This document shows positions 1 to 14,981 of a stretch of 64,000 nt of DNA, one piece after another. A program made the position numbers and the translations under genes. This DNA is from Portunus trituberculatus (lineage: Eukaryota > Arthropoda > Malacostraca > Decapoda > Portunidae): assembly GCF_017591435.1 (NCBI RefSeq), contig NC_059294.1, positions 15,692,902-15,756,901 on the forward strand, written 5' to 3'. A model generated the notes under the pieces. The model saw nothing but the letters and a program-made list of their open reading frames with translations, was not told the origin of the DNA and did not search any database. Each line of letters begins with the position of its first letter. Positions within the stretch are counted from its first letter, which is position 1.

Positions 1-650
1 CGAGCCTCTCCTGCCTAAGCCGCTCCGGAGGAGACACCAGGAATGGAGTTCATGTATGCGGTATGACAAGTGGCATCAGTCGGGATTTCATGACAAAAAG
101 TTGAATAATGATGGAATTTATAGGGGCTGAGAACATGTGGAGGCAACGCCCCGCCCATGCGGCCAATCCGCCCCGCCCCTACCCCTCATGACAGGGACAG
201 GTGTGATGTTGCCCTCGTCCCGCTGCCGGTGACCCACATCTTGGTGAGGCACCTGGAGGGCGGTGGCGGGGTCAAGCTGTGACCAGAGGGAGGTCAGAAA
301 AATGCCTGCCTGCGTGCGGAGCGGGGCAGGGTGGTGCCTGCCACTGTGCTGGCCAGACGGCAAGTGTGTGGAGGAGTAAGCTTACAGGTCCGGGAGGGTC
401 ACACCCAGGTCAGGCGAGCGCCCTGCCAGCGAGGTGCTTCACCCAGAGAACTCCCATAATCCTGATTACTGATAACAACACTACTTCTGGGAGCTAGTCA
501 TTGATTAAAATATTATCTTGCGCATAACTATTCATGCATTATTTTTTTTCAAGAAACTATTAATACACGCACTTATCTACGTTGGATGCATGCAATGTGT
601 AATTACACAAGAGTATGTATGATGTTCCTCATAATTCACTATTACATAAA
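1..650. other. unique sequence, no confident gene
   Basis: The first 450 bases are GC-rich and non-repetitive, with a short minus-strand open frame (118-363). It has no recognisable domain or conserved motif. Positions 490-640 turn AT-rich. There could be an exon or UTR fragment here, but nothing in the sequence fixes its limits. Confidence 0.5.
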
Positions 651-961
651 GTGTGTGTGTGTGTGTGTGTGTTTCACTGTTTGGTCTGCTGCAGTCTCTG
701 ACGAGACAGCCAGACGTTACCCTACGGAACGAGCTCAGAGCTCATTATTTCCGATCTTCGGATAGGCCTGAGACCAGGCACACACCACACACCGGGACAA
801 CAAGGTCACAACTCCTCGATTTACATCCCGTACCTACTCACTGCTAGGTGAACCGGGGCTACACGTGAAAGGAGACACCCAAATATCTCCATCCGGCCGG
901 GGAATCGAAGCCCGGTCCTCTGGCTTGTGAAGCCAGTGCTCTAACCACTGAGCTACCGGGC

Positions 962-962
<1 letters not shown>
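651..962 (-). mobile_element. tRNA-derived SINE, family A (copy A1)
   Basis: This is a full-length short interspersed element read on the minus strand. Its tRNA-like head lies at about 890-962. A GGAGA/TCTCC hairpin segment follows, then the central domain shared with family B (about 715-865) and the family A 3' end (AACAGTGAAACAC), which runs into (AC)n at 650-671. The anticodon loop TTCACAA gives anticodon CAC, formally valine. The B box is mutated (CTTCGATTCC instead of GGTTCGATTCC). (CA)n flanks it on both sides. It would be mobilised by LINE machinery and encodes no protein. Confidence 0.9.

Positions 963-1000
<38 letters not shown>
963..1000. repeat. (GT)n microsatellite at the head end of SINE A1
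   Basis: A run of GT directly abuts the SINE head. About 95 bp of unique sequence then separates it from the next SINE, which lies in the opposite orientation. Confidence 0.95.
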
Positions 1001-1096
1001 GACGCACTGACACGAGGATGCAGCAATTAGAAAAGTATAAGGGAATGTCAGACGACAACGATTTATGTACAGACAGACGCTTGCACAAACGCACAC

Positions 1097-1386
1097 GGCG
1101 TAGTGTAGTGGTTAGCACGCTCGACTCACAATCGAGAGGGTCCGGGTTCGAGTCCCGGTAAGCGGCGAGGCAAATTGGCAAGCCTCTTAATGTGTAGCCC
1201 CTGTTCACCTAGCAGTAAATAGGTACGGGATGTAACTCGAGGGGTTGTGGCTTCGCTTTCCCGATGTGTGGAGTGTGTGTTGTGGTCTCAGTCCTATCCG
1301 AAGATCGGTCTATGAGCTCTGAGCTCGCTCCGTAATGGGGAAGATTGGCTGGGTGACCAGTAGAAGACCGTCGTGAATTACACGCG
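1097..1386 (+). mobile_element. tRNA-derived SINE, family B (copy B1)
   Basis: The family B head starts GCGTAGTGTAGTGGTTAGCA and closely resembles the D-arm and A box of arthropod tRNA-Val. The anticodon arm CTCGA-CTCACAA-TCGAG gives CAC, and the B box GGTTCGAGTCC is intact. A linker (CGAGGCAAATTGGCAAGCC) follows, then the central domain shared with family A from about 1190 (GTGTAGCCCCTGTTCACC). The B-specific end contains GACTGGCTGGGTGACCAG-like sequence and GTGAATTACAC. This copy has only a short CA-rich 5' flank, unlike the others. Confidence 0.9.
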
Positions 1387-1421
1387 TACACCGAAAAGGA
1401 CGGACGAACGGACGGACGGAC

Positions 1422-1463
<42 letters not shown>
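1387..1463. repeat. (GGAC)n then (CA)n linking two SINEs
   Basis: A short (GGAC)n run (about 1398-1424) is followed by (CA)n (1424-1463). It joins the 3' end of B1 directly to the 5' end of B2. Confidence 0.95.
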
Positions 1464-1464
<1 letters not shown>

Positions 1465-1723
1465 ACGTAGTGTAGTGGTTAGCACGCTAGGCTCCCAACC
1501 GAGAGGGTCCGGGTTCGAGTCCCGGGAATCGGCGAGGCAAAAGGACAAGCCTCTTAATGTGTGGCCCCTGTTCACCTAGCAGTAAATAGGAACGGGATGT
1601 AACTCGAGGGATTGTGGCCTCGCTTTCCCGGTGTGTGGAGTGTGTTGTGTGGTTTTAGTCCTACCCGAAGATCGGTCTATGAGCTCTGAGCTGGGTGACC
1701 AGTAGGCGACCGTGGTGGTGGTG

Positions 1724-1728
<5 letters not shown>
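1464..1728 (+). mobile_element. tRNA-derived SINE, family B (copy B2), internally deleted
   Basis: The head and shared central domain are present. The segment between GAGCTCTGAGCT and GGGTGACCAG (about 25 bp) is missing near 1692. The anticodon loop has changed to CTCCCAA (anticodon CCC), so this is a decayed head. (AC)n follows at 1729-1781. It sits in the same orientation as B1 and forms a B-(CA)n-B chain. Confidence 0.88.

Positions 1729-1781
<53 letters not shown>
1729..1781. repeat. (AC)n tail of SINE B2
   Basis: An almost pure AC run that continues the SINE 3' end. Confidence 0.95.
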
Positions 1782-1784
<3 letters not shown>

Positions 1785-2109
1785 CACACCTGAATAAACG
1801 GTGTTAAGTTATTCTGCAGGTGTACACAAGACCGCCATTGTATCGTCGTGCTGCTGTTTACCTTTGTGTTTGCTCTTCTCCAGTCTGTCTGCTCGCTTTC
1901 CATACCTCTTCTACTTTTACATTAACCTGCTCGCTTGTCTCTGCCATCTTCCTTACTTCTCTGCCTGCGTGTCAACACCTTCGTCTACCCTCCCCCCGCA
2001 CTACACCCATCCGCCAACCCACCCATCAGCCCTCCCGCCCTTCTTGTCTGACTGAGCCCACCTGCTGTCTGCTTGTTGCGGAACTACTTCACTTGTCATG
2101 TCTTGCTTT

Positions 2110-2184
<75 letters not shown>

Positions 2185-2576
2185 GTAGTCTTCGATTGAA
2201 TATAAACAAGGCGAGAACAGGAGAGGAGGAGGAGGAGGAGGAGGAGGAGGAGGAGGAGGAGCAGCAGCTTAGTGATGCGTTGGAGGTTGAAAATGTTAAG
2301 GCTTTGGAGAGGAAAAAAATAAAAAGTGAGAGATCATCAACTAATCTGAGAACAAAGAAGTGGTCAGCGATGATGAGGAGATGAGGTAAGCATGCGGTGG
2401 TGGTGCCCGGCATGAGTGAGTGTTAAAGAGTCATGGCCAAACATAAGAGGGATGATGCACCTGTTCAGTTCTTACTCTCATTTATTCAGATGTTTGGTGT
2501 AGCGGCAAAACACCTTTTGTTGACCTCGTCTTTCACCAATCCTCCAGAAACCAAGGGTGTTGATGAGGGTGATAAC

Positions 2577-2640
<64 letters not shown>

Positions 2641-2760
2641 GATGATAAAGACAATTCTCAAACACAAAAAGAAATAAGAATAAGTATACAAGAGTATAAT
2701 GTTACATCGAAAGGCCTTTGTAAGATAGTAAGACACCACACACATGCACCACTGTTCACT
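1782..2760. repeat. microsatellite field: (TC)n, (GAG)n, (CT)n
   Basis: Pyrimidine-rich DNA (1830-2110) leads into (TC)n at 2112-2182, (GAG)n at 2223-2261 and (CT)n at 2581-2640. The 64-122 residue open frames here are translations of these repeats. No gene is seen. Confidence 0.9.
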
Positions 2761-3830
2761 TGAGTGCCTACATCTTGCTTCCCCATGTTACGATGCCTAT
2801 ACCACACAGTGCACCACCCAACATCAAGAAAACTATATACTTCATGTCTTCTCTAAACAATATAATCAATAACTTTTAGTTTGACGTACAGAAGTTACTC
2901 AGTTACCATTTATTTATTGATTTTTTTTTTTTCCATTTCACAGCCAAGTATGAATCACATCAGAGGAGCAGTGTGCATGTACCCGCCCCTCGCGTCACGC
3001 CTGCAGCTCACATGTCACCGCTGCCTCGCCCACACACATGGCTGGCGAGCTTTAACCTCTAAGCAGCCTGCACGTCACATGACAACACCAGTCGCCATCG
3101 ACAGTCTGACCAACACAGGCAACCGTTCTCAGTAACCCGTGCACCTCACTGATCTTTACCTGGGCTGTACAGATATGAACATAAATAGCCTTACTTGCGT
3201 CACGGAGATCAGTGTATCATTTCATATACTCACGTCTAGTTAATATCATAGTGCCTACAGTTACTCTTCCCTGCAGTCATACCGGCCAGACACACCCCCG
3301 TCCGCCACTCAGATGCGCCGCATCCCTCACGTCAATCACTTTCCGTGTGGGCCACACTTGCTCGCGGCAGCGCATGGCGGCAAGGCTCGTCAGGTTGTCC
3401 CTACTAACTGGCCCTTACCGAGGTGACTAAGCGAACAGCTCGATGATTTAACATGTCCTGCATGGAGTCATTGCACTGTGGTAGGAACAGACGATATTAT
3501 TCTCAAATTACCCTTAATGACGACAAAACTGGTTCTCGCTGTAAATATAGCTCGTCACGAAATATACACTAAAAAATTATAAAAAACAGGAAATGTTTAT
3601 TATATTTTTTGACCTCATGACACGAATGTCAGTCGCCTCAATGCATGCAGCACCGATCACACTGCTGCTGCACACCCAGGCCGTCCTATCTACCCCGACC
3701 TGCCGCCGATTCCCTTCCCGGACAAGTTATAAATCCCTCCCCCCCTCCCCTCCACTCCCCCGACCTGTTGCTCCTGACCTCTACCGTTGCAATAACACAG
3801 AAGAACCCGACAGGTCTGAAGGACACCTCG
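2761..3830. other. unique sequence, no gene recognised
   Basis: Mixed-composition single-copy sequence with short open frames of 70-90 codons and no recognisable domains. A C-rich stretch lies at 3735-3770. Confidence 0.5.
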
Positions 3831-3837
3831 AACCTAC

Positions 3838-3921
3838 CTTGTGCTTGGGCGGGTGCTAGGGTCGCGAGGGCGGTGGGCGGCACATGGTCGGTGTTGTTGG
3901 TGGGTGGGTCGAACAGCATGA
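3838..3921 (-). CDS. candidate internal coding exon, 84 bp, gene unknown
   Basis: Read on the minus strand, a CCCGCCCACAG acceptor-like end precedes position 3921 and a CAAG/GTAGGT donor follows 3838. The 84 bp between them are open and symmetric phase 1-1. They encode about 27 full codons, beginning VMLFDPPTNNTDHV and ending APAQAQ. Third positions are strongly C or G, unlike the surrounding repeats, and the peptide is not low-complexity. It contains one N-x-T glycosylation-type sequon (NNT). I do not recognise the protein. No second exon can be tied to it within the window, so it may be a cassette exon of a large-intron gene or a chance open segment. Confidence 0.3.
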
Positions 3922-4790
3922 CTGTGGGCGGGGCGCATGGCTCACTCCGCCCACGCCCACCTTTCTTTCCTTCTCCTGCGGCCGAGCCTCCCACAGACAA
4001 TCTTCCGTCACCTTCCTTCACCTTCACTCCTCCATCATTCTCTATAACTTTTTCTTTCTCCTTCACTTCTTTGTTTTCCCTCCCGCCACCCAGGAGTGTT
4101 GGCAGCACAGCCTCCTTCCTCCTCCTCCTCCTCCTCCCCGCTCGGCGTGGCACTGTGTTGCTGCTGCTGCCTCTGCACAGGACACCGCTAGGGCCCTCCT
4201 GATATACGCTGCATTGAGAGTAACAACCACTGCTATCACTACAAGTGTCACAGTTTCGGTCGGCCACTGACACTAGAGTCGACAATATCTGACATAGTAA
4301 AAGCAGCAGAAATTCAAACAACAGGAGGAGAAGGAGAAGGAGAGGGATACTGGTGGAACAGTCGAACACTGCGGCAGAAAAGTGGGGAGGCAATACGCTG
4401 CTCGGCACGACACCTGGGCTGCACTCAGGCACACAGGGTTGCACGATGCCGACCGGCCGGGACACACAGCGCGCGTGACCGGCCGTCACTGTAGTACGAG
4501 ACGACTGGCGCTCCAGACTTGGTGGCGGTGGTGGTGAGGGTAAAGGTGGGGGAGGTGGCGCTAGCCGTGGCGGCGGCGGCGGCGGCGGCGGTGGGGGATA
4601 GTGGCGGGTGGCGCGTACTGATGCCAAAATACGGTGCTTTCCCCTATTCTTGCAGCTGGTAGACCACCTGTGGAGGACGGCTGGCACGGCCTCAGACAAG
4701 GAGAACCAAAGCTGCGCCGGCGATGCAGGCCGCCACGACACGGGCCGCGGCGTGGGAGGGTGTCTCGCCGGATGATTCGGAGCAGGATAT
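3922..4790. other. GC-rich region with trinucleotide runs
   Basis: This holds (CTC)n near 4118, (CTG)n near 4160 and (GGC)n at 4566-4592, between pyrimidine-rich and GC-rich unique DNA. A good acceptor-like signal (CCCCTATTCTTGCAG) ends near 4654. An open segment follows but has no convincing donor. The 469-codon minus-strand frame crossing this region is a run of unrelated repeats. Confidence 0.45.
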
Positions 4791-4807
4791 TGTGTGTGTG
4801 TGTGTGT

Positions 4808-4869
<62 letters not shown>

Positions 4870-4886
4870 CCGTCTGTCTGTCTGTA

Positions 4887-4921
<35 letters not shown>

Positions 4922-4940
4922 GTGTGTTTGTGTGTGTGTG
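4791..4940. repeat. compound (GT)n(TC)n(GT)n(CTGT)n microsatellite
   Basis: Four motif blocks follow each other without a break: GT (about 4793-4811), TC (4811-4857), GT (4857-4869) and CTGT with a few substitutions (4870-4920). Confidence 0.95.
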
Positions 4941-5635
4941 CCGTCAATCATGAAAAACAATAGAATGCTTACTTGCAGACACACACACAAAACAACACAA
5001 ATGCCTTGCACTTCGACACACACATATCGCAGCCTCGGAGTGCTGCTGTCCCCAGCCTCCTCCATCTCTTTTGCGTCGCTGATCACCTTCCCCACCTTAC
5101 CAGTTATTAAGCTGTACGTACAATATAAAAAAATTCACGCTAAGGAATAAGCAGCATGGTAGCAGCGCTTCAGTCAACCCGACACGCGCTTGAATGCATT
5201 CAAACCGTAGCAAGAGGACAACGGCTGAGAGACTGGAAGTGTCTGCTGTAGATCTGTTTCATACTTCCCTTTCAGGCTAGGTAAGTGCTACAAAAATTCA
5301 GAAAATACAAGTACAACAATACTGAACAAGACACCTGCGTCAGTACCCCCACAAGGCAGGTGTCCGCATCCCTTATTTGTGGCCCACTCCCCTCATCTCT
5401 CACACTACGTTTTTTTATTTATTTATTTATTTTTTTTTTTTTGCCTCACATTACTGCTCGTTTATCATGTTTTTGATGCTCTCTGGCAAGGAAGCGAAAT
5501 TCTTGCTGGCGTTGAATGACTACTGGGTAAGTGTGCTGCCTCTACTGTGTCTAGAAATTCAGCTCTCTGAGACCTAAATAATTACAGGTAGAAAAGTTAA
5601 AACAGTCCAACCAGTAATTATGACGTAATGTTAAT
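4941..5635. other. unique sequence, no gene recognised
   Basis: Single-copy DNA with an A/T-rich poly(T) patch at 5410-5442. Nothing coding is recognised. Confidence 0.5.
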
Positions 5636-5692
5636 GATCATTACTACTACTAATAGTACTACTACTAATAGTACTACTACTACTACTACTAC

Positions 5693-5755
<63 letters not shown>

Positions 5756-5774
5756 CATCTGTATTGCTAGTGTC

Positions 5775-5821
<47 letters not shown>

Positions 5822-5840
5822 TAAAAATTATAATAATAAT

Positions 5841-5881
<41 letters not shown>

Positions 5882-5900
5882 TGTGTGTGTGTATTCCGAA
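5636..5900. repeat. compound (TAC)n(AAT)n ... (AAT)n(GA)n(GT)n microsatellite
   Basis: (TAC)n with TAATAG interruptions (5641-5690) grades into (AAT)n to 5754. After about 22 bp of unique DNA, (AAT)n resumes (5776-5843), followed by (GA)n and (GT)n to about 5893. Confidence 0.95.
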
Positions 5901-6300
5901 GGAGGGTTGGTGGTGGGACATTGACGAGGAGGGGAGGGAAGGGGAGGGAGACTGCACGGAAGGTGGAAGTGAGGGAACCAGTGGTGGGGTTAGTGGAATG
6001 GGCGAGGGGAAGAAGGTGGGATAGTGAGCGAGGATGGAAGTAGAAGGGGAGGGGAGGAGAGGAAGGGAGGGGATGTAGGAGGGAATGCTGGAGGGAGGGT
6101 GAGTGTGTGGGAGTGAGTGCGCGAAGGAGGGTGAGGTGGAGGAGCCAGACTGCTTGACCTTGTGCTGCGCAGGTCCGTCTGAAGGTCGTCTGCGGGACAA
6201 TGCTGAGTGCTGAGTGCGTGTCTGTGGTTGCTAAGGCCGTGCTGCTCACCTACTTTGAAACCTCCGTAAAAACAAACCCCACACGGAATGACGCTGAGTC
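5901..6300. other. purine-rich DNA and a weak minus-strand exon-like segment
   Basis: Positions 5900-6110 are G/A-rich on the plus strand. On the minus strand, about 6162-6251 forms an open segment between a TAG acceptor-like end and a CACAAG/GTCAAG donor-like end. There is no recognised protein and the support is weak. Confidence 0.25.
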
Positions 6301-6329
6301 AAAATTTTTTCAAAAGGTAACACCCGCTC

Positions 6330-6870
6330 ATGGCAACACTGATTCTTAATAATTCTGGTACTACCTCTGGAATTCACTTCACTGACTCACCTGAACATCA
6401 GGTGATGTATAATGCTGACTCGAGTAAACACAAACCAATAGGGAAAAATAACCATAAACCTCTACAGAAATCATTTGAACGCAACTGAACACTGAAAACT
6501 ATTTCAGCCACACATAAATACTGAATAAACTCAATGTTAATGGAGCGGAAAAAAATTACAAATAAATAATCAAACTCTGGTAAACATTAGCTAATGGATA
6601 CAATGAAACAAAACACTTCAACTAACACAGACGCTTTTAAGTTTGTCGTCGAAACCTTTTAATAATCTGACAGTATATGTCTAAAGGAAAGACACAAACA
6701 ATGACTCTGGTGAACATCAAATACTGACTCTTGACAAACATCGACTACAGTAAACATCGACTCAGATAACGAGGACTGACCGACATAACTGAATCGAAAC
6801 AGAGTGCTGGCTTTGCGCTTGAAGAACAATGACTCCCCGAACACTGACTCGAATCGAAAGAAGCACCGAG
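6330..6870. repeat. decayed minisatellite, about 19-21 bp unit
   Basis: Short phrases such as GACTCTGGTGAACAT, GACTACAGTAAACAT, TGACTCGAGTAAACA and GAACACTGACTCGAATCG recur at irregular spacing. They suggest an old tandem array of a unit like AACATTGACTCNGGTAAAC, now heavily mutated. Confidence 0.5.
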
Positions 6871-6937
6871 TGAACACGTAACTCGAGTCGACGAACCAGG
6901 AAGAAAGACGACAGAAGAGCGCGACATAAGAACAATG

Positions 6938-6939
<2 letters not shown>

Positions 6940-6973
<34 letters not shown>
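6940..6973. repeat. (GT)n microsatellite
   Basis: A pure GT run just after the decayed minisatellite. Confidence 0.95.
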
Positions 6974-7054
6974 CTTTTTCTGTATCACAAAACGCTACAC
7001 AGAATCAGCAGGTGAGGGTGGAGTCGAGTCGAGAGAAACGTTTTATAATAGCAT

Positions 7055-7320
7055 GAGTCAAATTCCTGTCTGTCTGGTAACCTGTCTATCTGTCTGTCTA
7101 ACTGTTTGTCTGATTACGTTTGTCCACTTATCTGTCTGACTAGCGTATTCACTGTATAACTGATTGACTGGTTGATTGTGTGGCTGCTTGCATGACTGAC
7201 TGTATGAATGGTTGATTGTAACTGTGTTTGTATGATTAACTCACTATATGACTGAAGGATTGGATAATTATTCGTCTGTCTGTTTGTCCGCTTGCTTTAC
7301 TGTGTAAGTGTATGTACCTG
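7055..7320. repeat. decayed (TGTC)/(TGAC) tetranucleotide field
   Basis: Repeated phrases such as TGTCTGTCTAACTG, GACTGGTTGATTG and CTGTCTGTTTGTCCGC show that an old tetranucleotide microsatellite has been broken up by point changes. Confidence 0.5.
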
Positions 7321-7429
7321 TCTGCATGCAATAATTATGTATGTATTTATGTACATAATGAAATAAACGTGTTTTTATCTCCTACTCCTTCCTGTTTGTC
7401 ATCGTCTCAGCCTGTCTGTCTATCCTGCA

Positions 7430-8417
<988 letters not shown>

Positions 8418-8427
8418 GTTATGCTTG

Positions 8428-8547
8428 TGGTTCTAGTGACATATCAACAAGGTGTCTACAGCATTAACAGGAGAAACACTCTTAAGAATCCGTCTAATCA
8501 TCTCTGTGGCTTTGAAATTGGTCGTAGTGAGAGAGCAAAGCGTTTCA
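8428..8547. repeat. dispersed repeat of unknown class, copy 1
   Basis: About 120 bp matching 36315-36436 in the same orientation. Shared blocks include GGTTCTAGTGAC, ATTAACAG, AATCATCTCTGTGGC and GAGAGAGCAAAGCGTTTC. It has no tRNA boxes, RT coding or visible tail. Two copies in 64 kb suggest a family, perhaps the end of a transposon. Confidence 0.7.
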
Positions 8548-9020
8548 GAATGAGGGCGCAGCGAATACAAATCACTTACTTCTCCCTCCACAACAGAAAC
8601 ACGTCTCTAGTACATGACACAAACCTCACTTCACGTATTACTGGAGATCCGTATACACCTAAGCACCTTCCCTTCTGCAGAGAACCGTAGCACCTGCAGG
8701 AAAATGAGGTAAAGGAAAAGGAGGAGGAGCGAGAGGAGGATGAAGAGGAAGAAGAGATGACCGTGTCCCGACGGTTGATGCAGCGCTGTCGGCTGACTCT
8801 GCTATTTCTAGAGAGCGACCGTCACCAGCGCACAGCCAGCCTGTCCCAGCGTCACTCCGTCTCGCCTCATTCGCAGTATTTAAAGCTATCTTTACTCTAC
8901 CTACCTTTCGTCATATATTTTTTGTCTCTTCTTCAATCCACTATATTTATCATCAGTCTGCTAATTCCTTCCTTCCTCTTATTGCTTTTGTTGCATGTTT
9001 TCTCGTCTATCTGTCGCAAC
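8548..9020. other. unique sequence, no gene recognised
   Basis: A purine-rich patch (8690-8760) is followed by mixed and then pyrimidine-rich single-copy DNA. No domain is recognised. Confidence 0.5.
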
Positions 9021-9021
9021 T

Positions 9022-9097
<76 letters not shown>
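9021..9097. repeat. (CT)n(GT)n compound microsatellite
   Basis: CT units to 9080, then GT units to about 9097. Confidence 0.95.
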
Positions 9098-9245
9098 GAT
9101 GAGGATATGGATGTGGGTGGGGTGTAGGCGTGTGGTTGTGTCCATGTCGGGTTGGTGTGGGTGGATTAATGTTAACGATAATGGGTGTGCTGTAAGCATA
9201 ATGTTGGCGTGTGCACGTGTGTAAGCATATACTTGGACACCTAGA

Positions 9246-13698
<4,453 letters not shown>

Positions 13699-13742
<44 letters not shown>
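13699..13742. repeat. (CA)n at the head of SINE A2
   Basis: A pure CA run abutting the SINE 5' end. Confidence 0.95.
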
Positions 13743-13746
<4 letters not shown>

Positions 13747-14046
13747 GGTAGCTCAGTGGTTAGAGTGCTGGCTTCACAAGCCAGAGGACCGGGGTTTGAT
13801 TCCCCGGCCGGGTGGAGATATTTGGGTGTGTCTCCTTTCACGTGTAGCCCCTGTTCACCTAGCAGTGAGTAGGTATGGGATGTAAATCGAGGAGTTTTGA
13901 CCTTGTTGTCCCGGTGTGTGGTGTGTGCCTGGTCTCAGGCCTATCCGAAGATCGGAAATAATGAGCTCTGAGCTCGTTCCGTAGGGTAACGTCTGGCTGT
14001 CTCGTCAGAGACTGCAGCAGATCAAACAGTGAAACACACACACACA
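13743..14046 (+). mobile_element. tRNA-derived SINE, family A (copy A2) with (AC)n tail
   Basis: This is a complete family A element. The head starts CCCGGTAGCTCAGTGGTTAG and its anticodon loop is TTCACAA (CAC). The B box has one change (GGTTTGATTCC). The GGAGA/TCTCC hairpin segment, shared central domain and AACAGTGAAACAC end follow in order. The tail is short (about 14 bp of CA). There is no obvious target-site duplication, because the 5' flank is itself (CA)n. Confidence 0.92.
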
Positions 14047-14421
14047 ACGATAGCTGTGTAATCAGTGGTTTAGAAACATGATAGAAAATTGTAAGTGAAG
14101 AAAGCCGTTAAGAAAGACCTAGGATTTGAAAATGTACTGGACTGTAACTATATCTAGACGCCAATTGAGATCTGTACCGCTGCTGCTGCTGCTGCAGAGA
14201 AGCTGACAAGAACCCATGATATATGACACTTTTTCTCTCTGGTAGCTGATTCAATGAGCGCAAGAACGGGTAAGGCTGAGCAATTCAATTCTGCACGACA
14301 CTCGCTTGGGTGACCCTAACACACATGCAAAGTTTCGCCTAAATCTAGTTACACTTGATAGGATCTTGAAAAGGCAGGCAGATAGACATGCATCCCTTGC
14401 GTATATCATACTGTACCCCCA

Positions 14422-14460
<39 letters not shown>

Positions 14461-14904
14461 AGTTGGCGTAGGATGTCTATTGACTCCACCTTGAACTGAA
14501 AAGCACCATTAACAATTCATTTTTGCATCCTCAACGCCTTCCTTTTTTAGTCGTGACCAACAACTAACGGTTCTCTCTCGTCTATTTGTCAGAACTTTAA
14601 ATAATCTTACTAAAATACTCATCCGCCCTCTCGCCCTCAACAAAAACATAGGATCAGTAACATGAAGGGGGTTCAATGATTAATGACTCTAATGGCGCCA
14701 CAACAACGGGGTCATAATGGCGCAGCAACTACTTGAGAGGGACACGACAGGAGCTTGACGCCTCACCTTCTTCCTTTCGGTGCACATGACGACCAGGCGC
14801 GGCTCCCCACCCACGTCATCCTTCCTGTGAGGCTTAGCACTCTCTACACAGGAACGTGATGCTTTAGGAACACAGTAAATGTTTGGGTGATGCTGCCAGG
14901 CCTC
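14047..14904. other. unique sequence with a short (TC)n
   Basis: Single-copy DNA with (CTG)n near 14179-14194 and (TC)n at 14425-14458. No gene recognised. Confidence 0.5.
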
Positions 14905-14981
14905 CTCCTCCTCCTCCTCCTCCTCCTCCTCCTCCTCCTCCTCCTCCTCCTTCTTCTCCTCCACCTCCTCCTCCTTCTACT
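14905..14981. repeat. (CTC)n adjoining the LINE relic
   Basis: (CTC)n with minor variants ends immediately before the RT-coding relic. The LINE is therefore truncated at a trinucleotide repeat. Confidence 0.9.

Noticed and set aside
3686..5095. 469-codon minus-strand open frame
   Set aside because: It crosses CTGT, TC, GT, GGC and CTC repeats. The peptide is a chain of simple-repeat translations, with only the short 3838-3921 part looking like possible coding sequence.
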